A stretch of 53,379 nucleotides of DNA from Chitinophagaceae bacterium (GCA_947381435.1 CANCVE010000016.1:1-53379); one strand, 5' to 3'; counted from the first letter of the stretch, positions 34,523-43,768 are shown. Made by a program: numbers and translations. The notes: generated by a model not told the origin, from the sequence alone.

Positions 34523-35233
34523 ATGAAAAAGATAGAAGAATTTACGGAAAAAGGGTTTGCATCCATTGACAATATTTACACTAAAAAGGAAGTAGCGCAT
34601 TTACTTTACCAAATAAACCAAACTAACACGGACAAAGAAACCTTTAGAAAGTCGTCGGAACTATTTGCCATCAGACAATTCCTGAAAGAAGTTCCTGAAG
34701 TGGTTTCTACCATCTTTAATAACAACCTGATTGCTATTTTAAAACACTTATTGGGGGATAACTATTTTGTTGTAAAGAGCATCTATTTCGATAAACCTCA
34801 AACATCAAACTGGTATGTGTCTTATCACCAAGATCTAACCATTTCTGTAGATAAAAAAATGCCAGTAGATGGCTACGAAAACTGGACAAATAAACAAAAT
34901 CAATTTGCGGTGCAACCTCCAATCAATATTCTAGAAAATATTGTAACTGTTCGTATTCATCTTGACGAAACTGATGAAAACAATGGGGCATTGAAAGTGG
35001 TTCCAAAATCTCATTTAAAAGGAATCTACAGACCAGAAACCATTGATTGGTCGGTAGAACGCGAAGAATACTGTAAAGTGCAGGAAGGAGGAATTATGTT
35101 GATGAAACCATTGTTGCTACATAGCTCTGGGAGAACAATAAACAACAAACAAAGAAGGGTTGTGCACATTGAGTTTTCGAACCAAGAATTGCCAGAAGAA
35201 CTTGATTGGTCGGAGAGAATAAGGATGAGCTGA
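34523..35233 (+). CDS. Phytanoyl-CoA dioxygenase family (PhyH) protein
   Basis: Fe(II)/2-oxoglutarate-dependent oxygenase of the PhyH family, 236 residues. The metal triad is H102-x-D104 (YHQDLTI) and H200 (LLLHSSGRT), with R211 (RRVVHIEFS) positioned to bind 2-oxoglutarate; ENNGALKVVPKSH is the usual family loop. The substrate cannot be told; such stand-alone enzymes hydroxylate varied small molecules. It has no operon partner and lies at the right edge of the accessory island, before lpxB. Confidence 0.9.
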   Translation: MKKIEEFTEKGFASIDNIYTKKEVAHLLYQINQTNTDKETFRKSSELFAIRQFLKEVPEVVSTIFNNNLIAILKHLLGDNYFVVKSIYFDKPQTSNWYVSYHQDLTISVDKKMPVDGYENWTNKQNQFAVQPPINILENIVTVRIHLDETDENNGALKVVPKSHLKGIYRPETIDWSVEREEYCKVQEGGIMLMKPLLLHSSGRTINNKQRRVVHIEFSNQELPEELDWSERIRMS

Positions 35234-35442
35234 AAAATTGGAAATCCGAAACAATGCCCCACCAAATAAAATAACTTCAAATACATTAAACTAAACCAAC
35301 AATTTCAAGGCAAAACTGCAGAGTAATAACCGCCAGTTAGAAGTAGTTTAAATTTACAGAATGATAAATTGTAAGTTCCTTTAGCAACAAAAACTTATTT
35401 TCACAGCGGGTTTAATACGCATTGAACCTATTAAGTGAACTT

Positions 35443-36561
35443 ATGAAGTATTATATTATTTCGGGCGAGGCAAGTGGAGATTTACACGGTAGCAACCTCA
35501 TAAAACAATTAAAACAATTGGATTCAACGGCAAATATTCGCTGTTGGGGTGGTGACTTAATGCAATCTGCCGGGGCCGAATTGGTAAAACATTATAAGGA
35601 ATTGGCTTTTATGGGCTTTGCCGAAGTAATAAAGAACCTGCCAACCATTTTAAAGAACATTAGCTTCTGTAAAAAAGATATAAAAGACTTTGCACCAGAT
35701 GTTTTAATACTAATAGATTATCCGGGTTTCAACCTACGCATTGCGGAATGGGGAAAACAACAGGGGTATAAGATTGTCTATTACATTTCGCCACAAGTAT
35801 GGGCATGGAAGGCTAATAGGGTAAAGAAAATGAGAACCTGCATTGATAAAATGATGGTAATTTTACCCTTCGAGAAGGACTATTTTAAAAATGTATGGCA
35901 ATGGGATGTGGACTATGTGGGGCACCCTTTGGTGGAAGTAATTGAACAATATAAAAACAATTCAAAACCCACAACTACCCTCAATACTACTGCACCAATT
36001 ATTGCATTATTGCCAGGAAGTAGAAAACAAGAGATAGAAAAGAAGCTACCCCTTATGCTGCAAGTGAGCAAGGCTTTCCCCAATTTTCAATTTATTGTGG
36101 CAAAAGCACCTGGCCAAGAGGATAGCTTTTACGAACCTTTTCTAAAAGATTATACCAATGTTTCTACCACCAATAATGAAACCTACAGCCTATTGATGAA
36201 GGCAAAAGCAGCCTTGGTAACAAGCGGAACCGCCACATTAGAGACAGCATTGTTTGGCGTTCCAGAAGTAGTTTGTTATAAAGGAAGTAAGATTAGTTAT
36301 GAAATAGGAAGAAGGCTGATAAAGATAAAATACATCAGTCTAGTAAACCTTATTATGGATAAATTAGTGGTTAAAGAACTAATACAAGATGAATTGACGA
36401 CAGAAAATATGGTGAAAGAGTTACAATTATTGCTTACCAATGCCGACAAGCAATCACAAATAAATAGTGATTATATAAAATTGAAGAATATTTTGTCGGA
36501 AAGTGGCAACGCATCTGCAAAGGCAGCAAGCATCGTTTATAAGTTTCTACTTTCGAAGTAA
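35443..36561 (+). CDS. lpxB: Lipid-A-disaccharide synthase
   Basis: GT19 glycosyltransferase that condenses UDP-diacylglucosamine with lipid X to give the lipid A disaccharide at the cytoplasmic face of the inner membrane. Motifs are YIISGEASGDLHGSNL (N-terminus), IDYPGFNLRIA, YYISPQVWAWKANRVKKM, YVGHPLVEVI, LPGSRKQEIEKKLPLM and LVTSGTATLETALFGVP. I use the ATG at 35443 (372 residues), where the family sequence begins; the frame extends to a TTG at 35422. Its 3' end overlaps a small minus-strand gene by 15 bp. It confirms a Gram-negative, LPS-making cell. Confidence 0.96.
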   Translation: MKYYIISGEASGDLHGSNLIKQLKQLDSTANIRCWGGDLMQSAGAELVKHYKELAFMGFAEVIKNLPTILKNISFCKKDIKDFAPDVLILIDYPGFNLRIAEWGKQQGYKIVYYISPQVWAWKANRVKKMRTCIDKMMVILPFEKDYFKNVWQWDVDYVGHPLVEVIEQYKNNSKPTTTLNTTAPIIALLPGSRKQEIEKKLPLMLQVSKAFPNFQFIVAKAPGQEDSFYEPFLKDYTNVSTTNNETYSLLMKAKAALVTSGTATLETALFGVPEVVCYKGSKISYEIGRRLIKIKYISLVNLIMDKLVVKELIQDELTTENMVKELQLLLTNADKQSQINSDYIKLKNILSESGNASAKAASIVYKFLLSK

Positions 36562-36726
36562 TGGGATGATGAAAGCCTTAAAGAACATAACAATTAACCC
36601 AAACAAAAACATCATCAGAGAGATACGGTTCATGCCGTGCATGTATTTCATCCATTGGGTACGCTCTTCATTCGGGTCTCTCTTTTTGATGTAAAGATAT
36701 TCTGCTAACTGACTCCATATTCCCAT
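36547..36726 (-). CDS. Small membrane protein, DUF6728-like, 59 residues
   Basis: A 59-residue open frame on the minus strand, convergent with lpxB and overlapping it by 15 bp. It reads MGIWSQLAEYLYIKKRDPNE, then KYMHGMNRISLMMFLFGLIV and MFFKAFIIPLLRK: a charged cytoplasmic start, a conserved-looking MHGMNRIS motif and one transmembrane helix. The motif matches my recollection of Bacteroidota small proteins of the DUF6728 type. Function unknown. Good codon structure and the motif make it a real gene despite its size. Confidence 0.78.
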   Translation of the reverse strand: MGIWSQLAEYLYIKKRDPNEERTQWMKYMHGMNRISLMMFLFGLIVMFFKAFIIPLLRK

Positions 36727-36781
36727 AAAACCGCTTTTTATTAAAGAACAATATTAAAACTATTTGGTTGAAAGAAACAAA

Positions 36782-36814
36782 AAAGAGCAGCCAATTTATG
36801 ATTGACTACTCTTT
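36782..36814 (-). terminator. Terminator downstream of the acyltransferase gene
   Basis: On the minus strand AAAGAGTAGTCAAT pairs with ATTGGCTGCTCTTT (two wobble pairs), followed by T residues. It lies 168 bp beyond the stop of the gene at 36983. Confidence 0.7.
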
Positions 36815-36957
36815 TAGTTGCTAATTAAAAAGGGACAACTATTGTAATTGTCCGAATAGTTTCCATACAAGATAATAATAACATTGGCAACAACTAAGTA
36901 GCATCTATCTTTAAGGGTAAGTATATAATTACGCATCAATGTATTAGTAATTGTCAG

Positions 36958-36992
36958 CTTACATCTTACAACTAACAACTTTTTACTTCTTA
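36958..36992. repeat. Single-arm heptamer array over the acyltransferase 3' end
   Basis: Five units in register: CTTACAT, CTTACAA, CTAACAA, CTTTTTA, CTTCTTA. It includes the stop codon and last two lysine codons of the gene ending at 36983. A degenerate opposing arm may lie at about 36911-36945, but I cannot align it convincingly. Confidence 0.6.
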
Positions 36993-37882
36993 AAGTACCG
37001 TAATGGCCAAGGCAATTGATTGAAATGCCATAAAGAATAAGGTTCATTCTGACTTCCAAAATGTTCATAAAACTGTCTGATACCCGGATGGTCGGAACCT
37101 TCAAAGTCTAGTAGCAAAGGTTGTTCTGCGTGTTCTTTAATTAAACAGTCTATTAAGAAGTGCATGGCAAATAGTTTTCTTCCGGCGGGCAATGTAGTAG
37201 GCATGAGGTTATAAATGCGTTTACTATCATTCAAAAACATACCATACGCCATTACATTGCCCTCTTTATCAGTTACCTTCTTGGCAAAAGAGTGGTGCGT
37301 TAGTTCTAACTGTAAGCCCAACTGTTTAAAGTGATTGTAATCTTCCGTAACAAAAGTCTCAAACCTTTCTTGATACAAGCTTTGGTATGCATCTATTGCT
37401 TCATTAATATTTGCCTCTGCATAAATTAATCCATTATTAATCGCCTTCTTTAAATAGCCAACCAAGGGTTTAGAATAGCCCTCCATAATATGTAAATATG
37501 GCGTTGAAAGCGGCAAAATACAGTTGCATTTTTCAGTAAGTTTTCCTGTGTTATGAGTGGGCTTATTGGCAGCGTTAAGCATATAATCGCCATACTTTAC
37601 AAAGTCTGCAATGGTTTGTAAAATAGCAGTATTATTGATAGAATATGGCCCTATCAAACCTAATTGTTGGGTGAAGGCGGGCGTGTATAAATACTTAATT
37701 CCCCATTTTTTGCGCCAAGGGAGTGGCATTATAGCTTCATAATCATTAATGACCAATCCACTCCAATTGTCCGTCATGGCGTTCAAATAAGCAGAAGTGG
37801 CATAGATTAATCCTTTACTATTGCGCTGAACACAGGCATCCCATTTAGCAAAATCAATATATTCCTTTGGGATTATTAACAT
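36983..37882 (-). CDS. FemAB/GNAT-like acyltransferase family protein
   Basis: A 299-residue protein resembling Bacteroidota GNAT/FemAB-type N-acyltransferases. The start IPKEYIDFAKWDACVQRNSKGLIYA is typical, the middle has a helical stretch DAYQSLYQERFETF, and the C-terminal acyl-CoA-fold segment includes GNVMAYGMFLND, YNLMPTTLPAGRKLFAMHFL and LLDFEGSDHPGIRQFYEHFG. The acceptor is unknown; relatives act in cell-wall or polysaccharide synthesis. Its neighbour upstream on the same strand is a methyltransferase, 95 bp away. Its terminal codons fall inside a heptamer array. Confidence 0.75.
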   Translation of the reverse strand: MLIIPKEYIDFAKWDACVQRNSKGLIYATSAYLNAMTDNWSGLVINDYEAIMPLPWRKKWGIKYLYTPAFTQQLGLIGPYSINNTAILQTIADFVKYGDYMLNAANKPTHNTGKLTEKCNCILPLSTPYLHIMEGYSKPLVGYLKKAINNGLIYAEANINEAIDAYQSLYQERFETFVTEDYNHFKQLGLQLELTHHSFAKKVTDKEGNVMAYGMFLNDSKRIYNLMPTTLPAGRKLFAMHFLIDCLIKEHAEQPLLLDFEGSDHPGIRQFYEHFGSQNEPYSLWHFNQLPWPLRYFKK

Positions 37883-37977
37883 GAAAATCTTGTATTAATC
37901 AACTACAAAAACTAAATAATTATAAAACACCTACTAAATAGATACCCGGCTTTAACAAAATGCACATTGCTCCTACC

Positions 37978-38814
37978 CTATTTTTTAGTACACAGAAAAA
38001 CACATTCCCTCTCTTGGGTGCCATATTTCAAATATTCTTTCAAAGTATCTGCCTTCAAAACATTAACAGTAAAACCACTTGTTTTTAGCCGCTCCACATA
38101 GTCTTTAAGGGCATAAATACGCACATGATCGCGCTGACCATACAGTTTTTCCTGCCTAGCGGGGTCATTTATCCAAGGCTCTTCAATTGTATTATCGAGC
38201 TTTTCGGAATATGGAACCTGCAAGATGGCAAATCCACCAGCTTTAAGCACTCGATGCATCTCACGCATGGCTATAGTATCCTCCGGAATGTGTTCCAGAA
38301 TATGGTTTGCAATAATAATATCGAAGGTTTCAGGGGCAAAACTGAGCTTAGTAGCATCTTCTTGCAAGATATTTTTATCTATCGACTGATAAAACCCTGG
38401 CATAATATCCACTGTGGTCACATTGGACTTTTTGCTGATAAATTGGAACAAATGTTTCTCTGGCGAAAAATGCAAAACCTTTTTCCCATCCACCAAAACC
38501 TTATTTTGCAGAACGGCAAGCACCAATCGCTCTCTATTTTTACTCATACAACTAGGGCAATACACATTTTTACCAAAACCAGCAATAACATCGTTCTTTG
38601 TGATGGCATTTTCTATTGCTTTTTCTGGATGATGGGGCACAAAACGCTCATAACGGGCAAAGCAAAAGTTGCATTCATACCCACTTCCCTGGTATTTTGC
38701 ATATGAAATTCGATAATACAAATTGATTGCCGCACCAATGCCTCCCCGATAAAAAGATTGCAATGGATGATAGATTCCAACGCCTTTCAATATGTTTTTA
38801 AGTAGTTTCTTCAT
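37978..38814 (-). CDS. SAM-dependent methyltransferase with N-terminal zinc ribbon
   Basis: Class I methyltransferase, 278 residues. A treble of Cys pairs in the N-terminal part (CNFC near residue 46 and CPSC near 86) suggests a structural zinc site. The SAM domain follows: VLHFSPEKHLFQF (motif I region), TTVDIMPGFY, DIIIANHILEHIPED (motif IV with the HxLEH signature) and EMHRVLKAGGFAILQVPY. Similar proteins occur in glycan or cell-surface gene clusters. The substrate is not known. It is followed on the same strand by the acyltransferase gene. Confidence 0.87.
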   Translation of the reverse strand: MKKLLKNILKGVGIYHPLQSFYRGGIGAAINLYYRISYAKYQGSGYECNFCFARYERFVPHHPEKAIENAITKNDVIAGFGKNVYCPSCMSKNRERLVLAVLQNKVLVDGKKVLHFSPEKHLFQFISKKSNVTTVDIMPGFYQSIDKNILQEDATKLSFAPETFDIIIANHILEHIPEDTIAMREMHRVLKAGGFAILQVPYSEKLDNTIEEPWINDPARQEKLYGQRDHVRIYALKDYVERLKTSGFTVNVLKADTLKEYLKYGTQERECVFLCTKK

Positions 38815-39245
38815 GTTATTTTACATTGTGAATCCGCCCTTTCTACCTTATTCTACTGCCCAATCATTCTTGTTTATAATAAGAGCCGCAAAGGCTTCTT
38901 ATAAATGAAGATGAAAGATGCAAATAGTACACATCAATACCTAAAAATGAACTTTCCTTTACTAAAAATGCGCTCCCCCAGAAGCTCTGGAACATCCCCC
39001 GAAGGTTCTGGAACATCCCCCGAAAGTTCTGGAATATTCCCGGAAGTTCTGGAACAATCCCTGAAAGTTCTGGAATAATCCCCGAAAGTTCTGGAATAAT
39101 CCCCGAAAGTTCTGGAACAATCCCCGAAAGTTCTGGAACATTCCCCAGCGATAGAATTTAGCGCCTTTCTAGTGTTTTCAAAAGCCTTGTGTTTATCCCA
39201 CCCAGCCATTAATCAGAAAACAGAAAAACTTATCCAATCAATCCA
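38815..39245. other. Gene-free region with 21-bp repeats
   Basis: About 430 bp between the methyltransferase and M1 peptidase genes. It contains the 21-bp tandem repeat (38981-39146) and otherwise nothing recognisable. The minus-strand frame that spans it (38934-39209) is mostly repeat-derived. Confidence 0.6.
38981..39146. repeat. Eight 21-bp tandem repeats (two units of 20 bp)
   Basis: Consensus GAAAGTTCTGGAAYAATCCCC. Unit lengths are 20, 21, 20, 21, 21, 21, 21, 21. It is unrelated in sequence to the 21-bp array at 26764 but has the same period. Confidence 0.92.
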
Positions 39246-42071
39246 TTAAAAAGGTATCCCTTTAGTAAGTTTATACAACTTTAACTTCTGAATATCTAAA
39301 CTAAAGGAAATACTTTTAGAAAGCTTTTCGCCCGGGAAAATGGAGTTGTAATAATCACTATAAACGCTGCTCATTAACAGCGGAACATACAAGTTTGCAC
39401 AGCCTTTAAAGAGAGAAACTTGCAGCCCAGCATCATATAAAAAGTGGCTACCAGTGACGTTATCATGCCAAGCTTCGGAATAAGTTCCTAAATCGAGGAA
39501 CAATTTAAAAGGATTTTTAAACGGAATGAAGGGGATATCTCCCGAAAAATTAATAGCCGACAGCCAATTATCGGTTTTGCCAACCCTTGGAGACAAAAGC
39601 TCCGTACCCACTTTGAAATAGCCATCTCTTTCCATCAGTTGCTGGCTATTAAAACCACCATCATCGGTTCTACCAATGAAATAGTTGCTGTAGGTATAGT
39701 CTTCATTGCCCCTTGGCCCTGTTAGATTTAAGTAATATCGTTCATCATATCGATTTATATCATTATTTAGATGAAAGAATTTACCTGCAAATAACCTGAT
39801 ATCTAAACCCTTTCCTTTTCCTTGGGGATAGTTAAAAAAGTACTTAGCTGTAAGCCCCGCACGGATAAAATCCTCATTGGCATCAATAGTTACATCAGCA
39901 CTATAAGGATACAAAGCCCTGTAGTTTTCGATGTTAAAACGCAATTGAGCTAAGTGTCTATTTGTTTGAAAACTGTTGCTTATATAAGAAGTATCTTTTC
40001 CTTTAATCTTAGAGTATGCGTTAAAATTACTTTCGGTGATGAAGAAAGTTTTAAGCTGAATAAAGCTCCGCACAGAACTACGCAAACTTTTATTGCGGAT
40101 GTTGAACCTGATGGTGGGATCTATTTTAGTATAACTCCAATCGTAATGTGCATTATAAGGTTTCACAACATCCACATGTTGATAGGTAAAACTACTTGCA
40201 GAGGCATTGATATTAATATTATCTAAAAAGCCTTTATTAAGTAGAAACCGGTAGGAAGCACGAGTGTAGTAATTGAACTTTTGCATACCCGTAGAATACA
40301 TTGGGGCTGCAATAAAATTGAATTTGCTAAGGGGGAGTGCATAATTGTGAATGGCAACGCCCACCATCAGTTTATCGTAGACATTATAACCCAATACAGG
40401 TGAAAGAGAGATGAAACGATATTTATCTGTGTCTTTTGTCTTTAAAAACAGGCTAAACTTAATGGGTCTTTTATCGGGTTTGGCATCCAATCTCTGGGCA
40501 GAAGTGGTAGACAATAAACTAAATAGACTATCTATGTTTTGATGACTAGAAGCCTCAATAGATTGCTTGAAATTTTCTGGATAAGGATGCCTAAATTGCC
40601 ATTGGTTATAGTAATCTTTCATCGATTTTTCGAAGATACTACTACCCAATTGCGTCCTCAATTTACGCATCCAAGCAGCAGTCTTTACATAAACAAACAA
40701 ACCATAATTGGTCATGGTAAAAGAATCGCTAGTGATATCTATCGGTTGGTCTTTATGAATATTTTCTAGGTTTTTAATGATAGAAGTCTCTATTTCCTCA
40801 GCAAAGTTTCTAGCATATTTCTCCTTTCTGTAGCAACTTTCATAAAAACTATTCATGCCTTCATCCATCCATGCATGGTCTCGTTCGTTACTTGCCAAAG
40901 CCCCATAAAACCAATTGTGGCCCAGCTCGTGGGCAATGGTTGCATCCAATTCTTCTCCACCATCTTGGGTAGTAATGAGCGTGATAGACGGATATTCCAT
41001 ACCTCCACTACCAATTGCCTGCGGACCGCTCACCACTGTAGCGGTGCTATATGGATAACTGCCCACATGTTTGTCGTAATAACGCAAACCACTCTTGGCA
41101 AAGGCAATGCTACTATCCCAACGGTTTTCACTCCACGGAGGATAAAAGGCATATACATCCACCGTCTTGGATTGCAATTGAACGGTATCGTGCTGAACTA
41201 TGAATTGTTTACTGGCAAACCAAGCAAAGTCGTGAGCATCATCAATGTTATAATGAAGGGTTTTGTTGGCAGCCTTAGAGCGAGGGGCAAGAAGTTCTTT
41301 TTGTGAAGGAATCTTAGTATTTTTCTGATTAATACGCTTAATGAAATAGGTATAATTTGACTGACTTTCGGGATTAGTTTGCGCAATAGCCAATAGTTTA
41401 CTTTTCTCGGAAGCATCTTGAAGAATGCCCGAAGCTGCTACCAAATAGTTTTCAGGTAGAGCTATTTGAACATCATATTTGCCAAATTCACTGTAAAATT
41501 CCCCTTGATCGAGGTAAGGAATTAGATGCCAACCCTTGCTATCGTAAACTGCAGGCTTGGGATACCATTGCGTTATCTGATAATTCTGAGCAATATGCCC
41601 ACCACGAGAAAAATTGTAAGGCAATTTTACATGGAAAGGCGTAGTAATGATAGCCGAACTACCTGGCGCAAGTGGTTGGGGTAAGATGACCTTAACCGCA
41701 TCCACATATTTTGGATGATGCTGGGTATCTGCTTTTACATCATCTACCTTAAAAGATAAATGCGATATATATCCCCTGTTTTCATCATTACTAAAGTAAA
41801 AGTCTGTGCGACCATTGCGCAATAATTGCTCCCCAAAAGCAGTAGTTTCATCCATGTAGGCATTAGGCCAAAGGTGAAACCAGATAAAATGCAGGGTATC
41901 AGGCGAGTTATTGGTGTAAATCAATTTCTCATAACCATCAAGGCTATTGAGAATATCATCTAGTTGAACTTGAATGGAATAATTGACTTTTTGCTGAAAA
42001 TAATTTCCTTTTTGACCAAAAGAAACAGCAGAAATGGCAATAAAAAGTAGTGTAAGACAGGTATTACGCAC
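39246..42071 (-). CDS. M1 family metallopeptidase with C-terminal barrel-like region
   Basis: Exported zinc aminopeptidase, 941 residues. Signal peptide (MRNTCLTLLFIAISAVSFGQ), M1 N-terminal beta domain, then the catalytic domain with GSGGMEYPS (356-363, exopeptidase motif equivalent), HELGH (381-385) and the distal zinc ligand Glu404 (WMDEGMNSF). From about residue 530 the sequence changes to alternating beta-strand patterns with aromatic girdle residues and ends in a terminal phenylalanine (KLTKGIPF), as outer-membrane barrels do. I infer a peptidase anchored at the outer membrane. The start codon is GTG at 42071; no ATG gives a signal peptide. Confidence 0.88.
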   Translation of the reverse strand: MRNTCLTLLFIAISAVSFGQKGNYFQQKVNYSIQVQLDDILNSLDGYEKLIYTNNSPDTLHFIWFHLWPNAYMDETTAFGEQLLRNGRTDFYFSNDENRGYISHLSFKVDDVKADTQHHPKYVDAVKVILPQPLAPGSSAIITTPFHVKLPYNFSRGGHIAQNYQITQWYPKPAVYDSKGWHLIPYLDQGEFYSEFGKYDVQIALPENYLVAASGILQDASEKSKLLAIAQTNPESQSNYTYFIKRINQKNTKIPSQKELLAPRSKAANKTLHYNIDDAHDFAWFASKQFIVQHDTVQLQSKTVDVYAFYPPWSENRWDSSIAFAKSGLRYYDKHVGSYPYSTATVVSGPQAIGSGGMEYPSITLITTQDGGEELDATIAHELGHNWFYGALASNERDHAWMDEGMNSFYESCYRKEKYARNFAEEIETSIIKNLENIHKDQPIDITSDSFTMTNYGLFVYVKTAAWMRKLRTQLGSSIFEKSMKDYYNQWQFRHPYPENFKQSIEASSHQNIDSLFSLLSTTSAQRLDAKPDKRPIKFSLFLKTKDTDKYRFISLSPVLGYNVYDKLMVGVAIHNYALPLSKFNFIAAPMYSTGMQKFNYYTRASYRFLLNKGFLDNININASASSFTYQHVDVVKPYNAHYDWSYTKIDPTIRFNIRNKSLRSSVRSFIQLKTFFITESNFNAYSKIKGKDTSYISNSFQTNRHLAQLRFNIENYRALYPYSADVTIDANEDFIRAGLTAKYFFNYPQGKGKGLDIRLFAGKFFHLNNDINRYDERYYLNLTGPRGNEDYTYSNYFIGRTDDGGFNSQQLMERDGYFKVGTELLSPRVGKTDNWLSAINFSGDIPFIPFKNPFKLFLDLGTYSEAWHDNVTGSHFLYDAGLQVSLFKGCANLYVPLLMSSVYSDYYNSIFPGEKLSKSISFSLDIQKLKLYKLTKGIPF

Positions 42072-42179
42072 AATATTTAAATTGAAAAGATATTTAATAG
42101 CTAATAAAACAATAAAGCCAAAGTACGTGTTTTTGAATTGATTAATCGCAATAGGAAAATGTTCTTTTTATAAACGCTG

Positions 42180-42755
42180 TTACTTACCCCTTCCTAAGAT
42201 AACTTTCAAGAAAGCCTTGAACAGTATTTTAATATCTTTAAAAGCAGAAGTATCATTTAGGTATTGGAGATCAAACTGCATTCTTTCTTTCATTTGTTCT
42301 ACCGAAGAGGCATAACCATACTCCACAATTCCGATAGAAACAAGACCAGGCTTTGCAGACAGAAGGCTTTGATATTCGGGAGAAATCTTTATTAACTTAT
42401 CTATGTAAAATTTACGTTCAGGGCGTGTTGGTCCAACAAAACTCATGTCTCCACAGAGGATATTCCATAATTGAGGGAGCTCATCAAAACGACGTTTACG
42501 CATAAATTCTCCCCATTTAGTTTGGCGTTTATCACCTTGAACCCACAAACTTGGACCATCTTTTTCAGCATCAGGATACATACTAATAAACTTGTACATA
42601 ATAAAGGGCTTACCTCGAAACCCTATCCTCTCCTGACTGTAAAAAATAGCCCCATTTGTAGTGAGGGCAGTGATAAGAAGAACCAGCAAAAAGATCGGGG
42701 AAAGCAAAGTAATAGCCACCAATGCTACTAGCACATCAACAAAGCGTTTGAGCAT
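42180..42755 (-). CDS. Sugar transferase (undecaprenyl-phosphate phosphoglycosyl transferase)
   Basis: Small monotopic phosphoglycosyl transferase of the bacterial sugar transferase family, which starts surface polysaccharide synthesis by moving a sugar phosphate onto undecaprenyl phosphate. One N-terminal hydrophobic segment (VDVLVALVAITLLSPIFLLV), then QERIGFRGKPFIMYKF and the catalytic/lipid-proximal motif RRFDELPQLWNILCGDMSFVGPTRP. Length 191 is typical of the PglC-like minimal class. The gene starts 6 bp after the stop of the Gfo/Idh oxidoreductase, so the two form an operon, presumably supplying and using a modified nucleotide sugar. Confidence 0.92.
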   Translation of the reverse strand: MLKRFVDVLVALVAITLLSPIFLLVLLITALTTNGAIFYSQERIGFRGKPFIMYKFISMYPDAEKDGPSLWVQGDKRQTKWGEFMRKRRFDELPQLWNILCGDMSFVGPTRPERKFYIDKLIKISPEYQSLLSAKPGLVSIGIVEYGYASSVEQMKERMQFDLQYLNDTSAFKDIKILFKAFLKVILGRGK

Positions 42756-42761
42756 GGTTTA

Positions 42762-43739
42762 CTATTTTACCAACCTATTTGTAGTAGTTATTTTATCAAT
42801 TATTTGATGAGCCACTTCCATAGCAAGGTAACCATCTATTTCGCTAACAACGGTAGGTTTATTGTTGAGAACACTATCTACAAAAGCTTCAAGTTCCATC
42901 TTTATGGCATTTCCATCAGGTATTTCTGGGGTAGAGACGGAAATACTTTTTGTGCCATTCGGTGTTTCTAAATCGAAGAAGAAAGCGTCTTTATCTTTTG
43001 CTTCCCTGAGTTTAATTATTTCAGTTTTCTTTTCTAAGAAATCTATTCCTATGTAAGCATCTTTCTGAAATAAGCGCATTTTACGCATCTTCTTCATACT
43101 TATACGACTACTTGTAAGATTTGCAACACAGCCATTATTAAATTCAATACGCACGTTTGCAATATCAGGCGTATCTGTCATAACAGCCACGCCGCTAGCA
43201 TGAATATTTTTCACCCCACTTTTTACAATACTGAGTACAATATCAATATCATGAATCATTAAATCGAGGATAACACTTACTTCAGTACCTCTGGGATTAA
43301 ACTGCGACAACCGATGTACTTCAATAAACATCGGCTTCATCGTTACCTCCTTCAAGGCGAGAAAGGCAGGATTAAAACGCTCAACATGTCCTACCTGAAC
43401 CTTAACGTTTGCCTCACGAGCCATCTGCATCAAGTCTTTTGCTTCTTGCATGGTGTTAGCTAAAGGCTTCTCTACAAAAACATGCTTACCTTTTCTGAGC
43501 GCACTCATACATATATCGAAATGGCGATCTGTAGGAACTACAACATCAACCATATCACAGGCATCAATAAGCTTATTTTCATCTGTAAAACGCTTTATAT
43601 TGTACTTTTCAATAGCCTCTTTTGCTATTTCATTGTTGGGATCAAAGAAACCAACAATCTTTACTCCAGCTATTTCTTTCCAATTATTTAGGTGAAATTT
43701 TCCTAAATGTCCCACACCAAAAACGCCTACATTAAGCAT
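42762..43739 (-). CDS. Gfo/Idh/MocA family oxidoreductase
   Basis: NAD(P)-dependent sugar dehydrogenase-like enzyme. N-terminal Rossmann motif GVFGVGHLGKFHL, the catalytic-lysine motif EKPLANTMQEAKDLM, and the C-terminal GFO_IDH domain with HRLSQFNPRGTEVSVILDLMIHDIDIVL. I start at the ATG at 43739 (325 residues). The frame extends to 43763, but a perfect -7 box (43761-43768) sits at that point. The operon with the sugar transferase suggests a role in nucleotide-sugar modification (such as 3-oxo or UDP-GlcNAc-derived sugars); the substrate is not identified. Confidence 0.92.
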   Translation of the reverse strand: MLNVGVFGVGHLGKFHLNNWKEIAGVKIVGFFDPNNEIAKEAIEKYNIKRFTDENKLIDACDMVDVVVPTDRHFDICMSALRKGKHVFVEKPLANTMQEAKDLMQMAREANVKVQVGHVERFNPAFLALKEVTMKPMFIEVHRLSQFNPRGTEVSVILDLMIHDIDIVLSIVKSGVKNIHASGVAVMTDTPDIANVRIEFNNGCVANLTSSRISMKKMRKMRLFQKDAYIGIDFLEKKTEIIKLREAKDKDAFFFDLETPNGTKSISVSTPEIPDGNAIKMELEAFVDSVLNNKPTVVSEIDGYLAMEVAHQIIDKITTTNRLVK

Positions 43740-43760
43740 ATACCTTTTATTTAGAGTTGG

Positions 43761-43768
43761 CAAATATA
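43761..43768 (-). promoter_or_regulatory. Promoter box of the oxidoreductase-sugar transferase operon
   Basis: On the minus strand TATATTTG, a perfect -7 match, 21 bp upstream of the ATG at 43739. It fixes the start of the oxidoreductase gene. Confidence 0.65.

Noticed and set aside
36503-36694. 63-residue plus-strand frame at the end of lpxB
   Set aside because: It is the shadow of the 59-residue minus-strand membrane protein gene, which has the better composition and motif.
38934-39209. 91-residue minus-strand frame with repeated CSRTFGD
   Set aside because: More than half is the 21-bp array, and the register shift caused by 20-bp units changes the peptide partway. No promoter box seen. 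A short real peptide at its N-terminus (MAGWDKHKAFENTRKALNS) cannot be excluded.
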